From: Auanema rhodensis
Lineage: Eukaryota; Nematoda; Chromadorea; Rhabditida; Rhabditidae
Length of the DNA stretch: 64,000 nucleotides
Assembly: GCA_964057225.1 (NCBI GenBank)
Contig: OZ059900.1
Span: forward strand, 10,054,501 to 10,118,500
Reading direction: 5' to 3'
The stretch's first letter is position 1. Each line of letters opens with the position of its first letter. The position numbers and the translations under genes were made by a program. Under the pieces are notes generated by a model. The model did no database searches. It saw only the letters and a list, made by a program, of their open reading frames with translations, and was not told the origin of the DNA. Shown here one piece after another: positions 57,783 to 64,000 of the stretch.

Positions 57783-58585
57783 TTAGCATGTGCTCTGAAC
57801 TTGAATTTTATTTAGAAATTGTGAACATTCGCAAGAAACTGAGTGATTCCTTAAATCAAGGAGACTCATGAAGAGATTTTGAAATATAAATAAAATAATT
57901 TCAAGGAGGTAGAACTATACGGATTAGTTTGATTTAAAAACAAAATTATAAATATTATCTTCAGTATATATGTGGTCAAAACTTTGATTCGAAAAAAAGA
58001 AGAATAAGAGGTAAACCTTTCTATTGCTTGCTGAGACTGAGGTAAAGTTCTTAATTTTCGAGAGATACGAGTACGTCAAACTATAGGCATAAGGATGAAC
58101 TCAAAATTCAAATTTTCTTTAAAATATCGAAATTTGAGGTGAATGACCTAGTTAACCGAATTGTCTCTTCATGACACCCATGAGCATTTCTGAGCATCCC
58201 TACTTCCCACAACATTATAATTTTCAGTCGTTCTTTTGAAGTATCAAAGTAGGTAAAAACGTGATTATTATGATTTTCTTTTCAAAAAGCTTACGCTATA
58301 CAATAGTTCCGGTTCTACCTAAAGCGAAAGCTTTTATAATCTCAAAGGAATTATGAGAAAACATGACCTTTTGGCTTGAAAATTCTACTTCGGCAAAAAA
58401 ACAAAAATTTCTGTTTTAAGCCACGCCCAAACTGCTAGAGACTGTATGAAAATGATGAAATAATTTTGGATAATGATGCTCAAAAGCACATAAGAGATTT
58501 TGGTGTTTGATTTTGTGCGTTAGCAGCCGCCTATATAAAGCCGATTAACTGAGAGCTCAATCATTCGAGCGCTAGACTCCATAGC
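57783..58585 (+). promoter_or_regulatory. Shared promoter block P3 (gene E)
   Basis: This is the plus-strand counterpart of P1, nearly identical over about 0.8 kb but inverted relative to it. TATA box CTATATAAAG at 58531-58540. The upstream 57430-57780 holds the 3' region of gene D and unremarkable sequence. Similarity with P1 and P2 ends near 58565-58570, before a unique leader of about 130 bp. Confidence 0.7.
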
Positions 58586-58713
58586 GGGCGGTTTGGTTGC
58601 AATTTCGACTCTCATTTCCTCTCCTTTATTTCATAAAAGCTTCATATAAATTCTGATTACTCTTATACTCTTAAACAAAGCCACAACAAGTTCTTTTTCA
58701 ATATTTAGAAAAT

Positions 58714-59123
58714 ATGGAACGTTTCCCGAACAATCCTCCTGTACTCGATGAAAGAGATTTGCGAAGCATGATCAAAGGCGTTCTACGCATCGTGATTTTT
58801 CTGCTGACACTAACTCTGGCGTTTCTAGTCACAATGATGATTGTAAGTTATTTAGTTTATCTCAAAAATATAAAAAAAACATGCTGTTCTAGCGTGAAGA
58901 GTTGAATTGTCAAATGATTGCTTACGCATTTTTCGTTCACTCATCTGTTTCGGCTGCTGGAATTATCCTTTTCTTGTCTTTTTATGGATATTGGTAATAG
59001 TAAATTTTAAAAAAATGACAAAAAAATCTGTGTTATAGGAAAGACTTTAAAATTTTTTGCAAAAAGATTGTCACAGCCATAAAATTAGTAAGATCAGCTG
59101 AACCGACTCCAGAAACAGTGTAA
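58714..59123 (+). CDS. Two-TM mini-protein E
   Basis: Exons 58714-58842, 58893-58993 and 59039-59123 give 104 residues: an N-terminus with DERDLRSMIKG, TM1 (IVIFLLTLTLAFLVTMMI), loop REELNC, TM2 (SAAGIILFLSFYGYW), and a basic tail KDFKIFCKKIV ending AEPTPETV. The TG|G Trp split is present. It is the plus-strand partner of gene B, sharing the RDL-x-x-MI motif, EE-x-x-C loop and FYGYW end, but coding identity is far lower than that of the promoter blocks. Confidence 0.8.
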
Positions 59124-59336
59124 TCGACTACTTTACTGATACAACGCAAAATCTCTCATAATTTCATGATATTCACCATTTTCATTTCAATATTCATATA
59201 ATTTGTCTTGATAAAAGTATTTAATCTCCATTTCTCTCACTCTTTTCCTGCTGTGCGCTTTATAGTGTATGCTATACCTACATATCTTTCACAAACTCAT
59301 TTGCTCATTGTGGACCTAACCAATATTTTAGAAAAA

Positions 59337-59662
59337 ATGGATCATAGAATTGGCGCTCATGTAAATGTGAATCCTCTTCTGAGAATTCGAGCAACGCTTC
59401 GTTTCATTCTCATCATTTTCATGCTCATATTCTTGGGAATCTCTTTGACTTTTCTGGTGAGTGAACAGTCATCACTAATCTCCCTAGGAATCATGATCTA
59501 CAGTTTAACAATGTTTCTCGCCAATCGTTTGCCAATATAGGAGTTGTTTACTGCTTCTTAACTACCATGGCTGTTATTCTCAAGCTCAGCATTTTATTCG
59601 GCTTTTGGTCAGTTGTAAATTACATATTTCTCGACTTAAGGAAAAGTTTTAGGGAGCAATAA
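59337..59662 (+). CDS. Two-TM mini-protein F
   Basis: Exons 59337-59456, 59504-59607 and 59653-59662 give 77 residues. Start MDHRIGAHVNVNPLLRIRAT, TM1 (FILIIFMLIFLGISLTFL), loop FNNVSRQSFANIG, TM2 (VVYCFLTTMAVIL) and end FGFWEQ. It closely parallels gene D in length, loop and near-absent tail, and shares the NPL-x-R-x-RA patch with gene A. The donor of intron 2 (GTCAGT) is non-optimal. An upstream in-frame extension to 59208 has no support. No copy of the shared promoter block was found within the 210 bp back to gene E. Confidence 0.77.
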
Positions 59663-60097
59663 TGAGCATACAAATAATGGACCTAATTTGCCATCTTCAA
59701 TTCTTCGATGAACATTTATTCCGCCGTCTTCGGTTTTCACCCAAACTTTTCAGACTTGATTACATTCATTAATATATATAAAATGTGCTTGCAAAGAAAT
59801 AAATATTTCATTCTTTCTTTATTTTTACTGTAAGATGTCAAATTAACCAAATTATAACTTAAATACTGCTTCGAAAACGTTTCAATCATAACTTATGAAA
59901 TGCTTAATTGACTTGTGACGAAATTAAAGTTAGAAAAGGCGGGACATCCACGAACGGAAGCTTTAGGAGATGAGATATGTTAGTTATATCCAATCGTCTC
60001 ATCCGGACAGCGCTACTACTGCTGTGCTACATCAAAACTACTACAACGACTACTTCAACAAGTCCCTTTTAACTTTTGAAAATAAAATAAAAAACTT

Positions 60098-60521
60098 ATG
60101 GATTTTGTCTGGCCATCATCTATAATGCCTAAGCTTACTGTCAATCGTGTATTTGGTGCCCTTCTTCTCATCTTTTTATTTATCATCTGTATCGCTCTTG
60201 TGAACGCAATCGTAAGTTTACATCTTTCACAATTATACAGCCAAAGTCAACTACTACAGTCAAAAGATATGACTTGGGAGATTATTGTTTACATCTTCTT
60301 CATCTTCTTCTGTCTCTCGCCACTGGCAATCTTGGCAATTATTTCTATGAGCGAGTATTGGTATAATTGAGCTAAAACATGACAAATAGATGTTTTGAAT
60401 ACAAACGTTTAGGAAAAGCATGAGCGACACCATCAAGACAATGATGGGAGTTGCTTCTGAAACTGCTGAGGTTACAACTCCCACCATGGATCCGATTGAA
60501 AATTGTGTTCCAACTCACTAA
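60098..60521 (+). CDS. Two-TM mini-protein G
   Basis: Exons 60098-60211, 60260-60360 and 60413-60521 give 107 residues. The N-terminus MDFVWPSSIMPKLTVNRV precedes TM1 (GALLLIFLFIICIALVNAI). The loop SKDMTWEI and TM2 (IVYIFFIFFCLSPLAILAI) end in EYW with the TG|G split. The tail has Lys/Ser/Thr and ends ENCVPTH. It is the plus-strand partner of gene C (shared TWEI loop and VNA at the end of TM1). A second ATG ten codons in is possible as start. A nearer acceptor at 60229 gives a frame with no TM2 and is rejected. Confidence 0.76.
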
Positions 60522-60663
60522 ACACACGATATTTTGCTAATGTTCGTGATGCAACCTGTTAATAAGAAATTTGTAAAGTGTATTGTTTGACTCAAATTTA
60601 TAGTTAACGCTATGCCATATTGTGAAATGTTCATGATTTTCATTCTAACATATATCTAGAAAA

Positions 60664-60996
60664 ATGCCAAGTCTCGCTAATCTACTAAGAGAAGAAAACC
60701 GACGTATTCGTCGCAACATGCGCATATGCTTGGGCGCTGCTCAAATCTTCCTAATGGTCATGCTGTTCATTTTGGTTCTGAACATGGTGGTAAATTTAAA
60801 ATCCTATAAGATGTTCAAATTGCGTATGTTTCTCAGCTCAGAGAGCTGTCTTATGAAATTTTGGAATACAGCTGCATCATCTACACCATTGTTGCACTCA
60901 TTTCGGTTATGAGCCTCGACGAGATTAATGAGTTGAAGTGAGCTTACAACTTAATTCAGAAACTAAAAAGACATTTTCAGGGAACGTATCGCTTAA
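60664..60996 (+). CDS. Two-TM mini-protein H
   Basis: Exons 60664-60789, 60837-60937 and 60981-60996 give 80 residues. N-terminus MPSLANLLREENRRIRRNMR is strongly basic before TM1 (LGAAQIFLMVMLFILVLNMV). The loop LRELSYEI and TM2 (CIIYTIVALISVM) lead to LDEINELKERIA. The intron positions and phases equal the others (phase 0 after TM1, phase 2 before the tail), but Lys replaces the split Trp. AATAAA lies at about 61112. It has no clear twin on the minus-strand arm. Confidence 0.75.
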
Positions 60997-61964
60997 TAGA
61001 ATTGAGACAAGCAGAACAGTATCCGAACAACTTCATATAATCATCACAATCCACATATAATCAATTATATAATCTCTCGTATTCATTATGATCGTATTAC
61101 TGTAGTTTCTCAATAAACTTTATCTAGTTGCCTATTTCTTCATTTGCGTCTTTTAGCAAAATTTTCTGCCTCATTAGTGTAACATCCAAAAGGTTTTCGA
61201 GTAAAATATAAAATATATAACATAATTAATATCATTACGACAATACTTGGACGTCTTCGTGACGCTATAAAAATAATATAAATGCCAGATAGCTACAGTA
61301 CTACCTTCTAATCAGAGTAATTAGACGACATAAACTTTTGCGAGAGAAATTTTACGTCAAAAATAAATGTTATATATCATTAGCAGAATGTCATATACCT
61401 ATTAGTTAATATAAGGCTGCAAATATAAGGCAGAAAGTTTTCTGCAACGACTGAGAGAACGACGTCTTCTACACCACTCTGCTTGGAGTAATACTCTATT
61501 CTTCTTCAACTAATCTATTATAGCCAATTCTTTCCATTTGGTTTCTTCTACCCGTTTATACATACACATGCCTCTATTTCTTTTAAGATCATTCTTATTT
61601 CTTTTTCTATCTCCTCGATACTTTTCTAACCTTCTATACTTTTTATCCCGTAGACAACCATCCGGTTGAAAATAGCTATGTATACATATATACATAGCCA
61701 GTTTGAGCTTAAAAGCAGAAAAACTCTCTCAAGTAGCTACAATCTTTCTTTCCTATTTTGCATATATTCACTTCATCGGTAAATTTCAGCTCCACCATGA
61801 GTTTGATCATTTTTTTTTGGGGGCGTGGCACTTTACCCTCCTCTGATAAAAAACTTGTCCATTTCTCAAGCTAATATTCTTGACAGATATCGGAGAATAG
61901 TGCTTGCTCTACTTCATATCTTTCACTACCACTATTCCTTGTTTTATTACCAAAGTTTTAGAGA
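60997..61964. other. Spacer, nothing recognised
   Basis: AT-rich sequence between genes H and I. The minus-strand ORF at 61510-61695 is Lys/Arg-rich low-complexity and unsupported. A GGGGGCGTGGCAC motif near 61817 resembles the GCCACGCCC segment of the shared promoter blocks in reverse, but no wider similarity is present. Confidence 0.45.
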
Positions 61965-62337
61965 ATGAGACGCGACATCAATGATCCACATGTTAACTGC
62001 GATGGTGTTCCGAGACGTACGTGCCGAGGTGTTCTTCGAATAACTTTAGGCGTTGCCGCATTACTGCTGACCATACTGTTGGTTGACTCATTGGTATGTT
62101 CCGAAACTGTCTTAAAACAGACAAAATGCAACTCATGTATAGGTGAGAGGATTGACATTCGAACATGTTGTGTACACCTTCATCATCTATGGCTACATGT
62201 TCATCCTTCTTCTCTGGGGCTTTGGCGAGATATTCGCATTTACTCTCTACGTCAACGTGGAACCAATAAATCCACGAGAAAGCTTTGAGATGTATCGTGC
62301 GTATAACGGAATCATGGTTCACGAACCGACTCGTTGA
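61965..62337 (+). CDS. Two-TM mini-protein I
   Basis: Exon 1 (61965-62093) and exon 2 (62143-62337) are joined in phase 0, giving 107 residues. N-terminus MRRDINDPHVNCDGVPRRTC, TM1 (ITLGVAALLLTILLVDSL), loop VRGLTFEHVV, TM2 (YTFIIYGYMFILLLWGF), then a longer tail ending MVHEPTR. It keeps the family's first intron but has no third exon; the tail is encoded in exon 2. AATAAA follows about 20 bp after the stop. Overlapping ORFs on both strands here are shadows. Confidence 0.75.
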
Positions 62338-63809
62338 TTATGTTCATTAGTATGTGTAATAAACATGAATACCTGTTACTTATTTGTCACATAGTTAAGC
62401 AGTAAACAAACGCACAAACAACCAATTAGAATAAAAAACACTAAACTTTTTTTGCCCTTTGTGTTTTTGACCACATTGAAAAACAATATTTGAGCATTGA
62501 CCAACAAATTTTTAAATTGAGAAAATGAGTAAACAAGCAGATAGTAATCATATTGGCATATCTGCATTTGAAATAAAATATTTGGAAGGGATTTATACAA
62601 TTTCATCAAATACTTCATGTTCATCGAATGCGAAGAAATAAAAGTAATGAGGTAGTTTAAGAAGAAACATTACAAGAATTCTTTGAGAGCAACTTTAAGG
62701 CCTTTACGACGTGACGTACATATGTATATCCATCAATCTATTATGTATATGCTGTTATGCCATAAGGAAATACTTGCAATAATTTAGTTTTTTTTTCATT
62801 TTGTTGGTTCAGCTGATCCAAAAAATAACCTCACGAACTAATATTGTTCCTACATAAACTTGTTGAAAATTAGATGTCGTCATTGAAAAAACGATTAAAA
62901 CGAGTAAAACGGAAGAATTATCAAAAAAACGAATGAAAATCGAAGTTTCTAAATAAAGAACGTAAAACTACTACTTCCTAGACGGATATACTTACGGTTT
63001 GAAATTAATAGAGAATTTCCTAAATTTTCGTATTCCGGAATTAATTTTTTTTACGTTTTTCACCTTCTTTCTATTCTCTCTTTTTTATGTTCGGTTATCT
63101 TTTTTTGTTTAGAATTCAATTTTGAAGGAAATTATAATAAAAATATCGGGTAACTATTGAGATTAAGAGATGGAAGAAAAATGAGTGAGAGACTATAGAT
63201 CTGGAAAAGCGTTTGCGTAACTTTTCGGAATCTACGGTATATTTTAATATTTTTCACATATTCATTTAAAGAGATGTGCTAATTATATAACATATCTATA
63301 GAGTAGTCACATATCTGTTTCATAAATTAGCAGAACTCTTCTACATAACCACATAACCACATATCTACACTTATTATTTGAGAGATCTCAGATATTTTCT
63401 CAGAGTTTACTTTATGGTATTTGCTTCTCACTTTTCTTTCTACTATTTCAGAATCATGTTAATCAACACTCAAATATACACAGAGTTTTACAGAGTCAGA
63501 GACAAAGATGCAGAGAATTTCAATTCAACAGGTAAAACTCTTTCGGGAAATATTTTAAAATGAGAAAGCATGGAACTAGAAGAGAATCAGAACAGGTAGC
63601 CTTGTAAAAAAATCTCATAATGAATGGGCGGAGCTCAAAAGGTAGAATATTAGGAAAATAATGAGTTTTAGAGATAAAAGGAAGTCAAAATCACATAGGA
63701 CCTGAGCATAAAAGGCTCAAAACTGGTAGATATCTCATATTTGAATTTTTCTCTCTTTTTTTGAATGTTCGTTGCTTTGCTTAGTAAAATATTACTTACA
63801 ATTTTTTAG
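62338..63809. other. Intergenic region, nothing recognised
   Basis: AT-rich sequence with no supported gene. The ORF at 63378-63563 is short and lacks splice or composition support. AGAGATTTTT-like runs occur but no copy of the shared promoter block. Confidence 0.45.
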
Positions 63810-64000
63810 ATGTGCTGCTGCGAAAGCTTCAAGTCTTTGTGCCGAGCTATTGCTCACAAGTTATGCTTCAGAATGTCTGAAGAAGAAGAAGAACCCGAAA
63901 TCGTCTTCACCAAAGACACAAAAATTGTCTTCAGAGGCTTCCGTCCTATGTATCCTACTCCGGAAGCTGTCGAAGTTCAGGAAATTCAAGAACTTGCCGA
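63810..64000 (+). CDS. Start of a gene cut by the window edge
   Basis: An ATG directly after CAATTTTTTAG opens a frame that stays open for 63 codons to the right edge. It begins MCCCESFKSLCRAIAHKLCF, then an acidic run (SEEEEEPEI) and a mixed region with FRGFRPMYPTPEAVEV. The Cys cluster at the very N-terminus could be palmitoylated. Composition is less AT-rich than the flank, as expected of coding DNA. The acceptor before the ATG suggests trans-splicing or an upstream exon. Not clearly related to the two-TM family; function unknown. Confidence 0.55.
   Translation, partial: MCCCESFKSLCRAIAHKLCFRMSEEEEEPEIVFTKDTKIVFRGFRPMYPTPEAVEVQEIQELA

Noticed and set aside
62143-62337. Independent 64-residue ORF after gene I exon 1
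   Set aside because: It is another frame of exon 2 of gene I; the phase-0 splice gives a better two-TM protein.
1-64000. CRISPR arrays, bacterial operons, prophage or viral genes
   Set aside because: Intron-rich eukaryotic sequence; no direct-repeat/spacer pattern, no Shine-Dalgarno-led gene strings and no viral replication genes were seen.

Overview
The window looks like genomic DNA from a chromadorean nematode. The two 5S rRNA genes closely resemble the Caenorhabditis elegans 5S as I remember it, the opening satellite is built from a nematode-type U2 snRNA, introns are mostly 43-60 bp and AT-rich, and one gene encodes an atypical H-NOX guanylyl cyclase. Acceptor sites are loose (often TTTAG, TTAAG or TATAG rather than TTTTCAG), so I doubt it is Caenorhabditis itself. 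Gene models below were spliced by hand from reading frames and GT/AG junctions.

Layout. 1-3.3 kb: fourteen tandem 163-bp units that each contain the 3' three quarters of U2 snRNA, followed by 5S flanking cassettes and a 5S rRNA gene. 3.8-7.3 kb: two tandem paralogues of an unrecognised cysteine-containing protein, each with a duplicated first exon. 8.7-11.0 kb: a 12-exon DUF4140/DUF4139 protein. 11.85-12.35 kb: a small coiled-coil ORF with a diverged relative at 32.0-32.3 kb. 12.76-15.43 kb: a large, nearly perfect inverted repeat (foldback element). 16.0-22.2 kb (minus): a gene of about 35 exons and about 1,000 residues, with a string of symmetric exons that each encode a Pro/Thr-rich repeat. 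26.3-29.6 kb: a 20-exon SMP-C2-C1 lipid-transfer protein like PDZD8. 30.4-32.3 kb (minus): two small genes. 32.5 kb (minus): a second 5S gene. 32.8-47.5 kb: gene-poor, with two orphan candidate last exons, one candidate secreted peptide and one miRNA-like hairpin. 47.5-51.1 kb: a 16-exon soluble guanylyl cyclase subunit. 51.4-52.9 kb: palindrome-rich repeats.

53-62.4 kb is the most unusual part: a cluster of nine tiny genes (70-107 residues) for proteins with a basic N-terminus and two membrane segments. Almost all share one architecture: exon 1 = N-terminus + TM1, a phase-0 intron, exon 2 = TM2, then usually a phase-2 intron inside a Trp codon and a variable tail. Three genes lie on the minus strand and six on the plus strand, and subfamilies are mirrored across the turning point (A~D/F, B~E, C~G). 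Three of them (B, D, E) carry almost identical promoter blocks of roughly 0.5-0.8 kb ending about 30 bp after a TATA box, although the coding sequences downstream are strongly diverged. I do not recognise this family.

Among genes of known type, the guanylyl cyclase probably senses gas and makes cGMP with a partner subunit, and the SMP protein probably moves lipid at ER contact sites. Nothing in the sequence links these genes to each other in one pathway.
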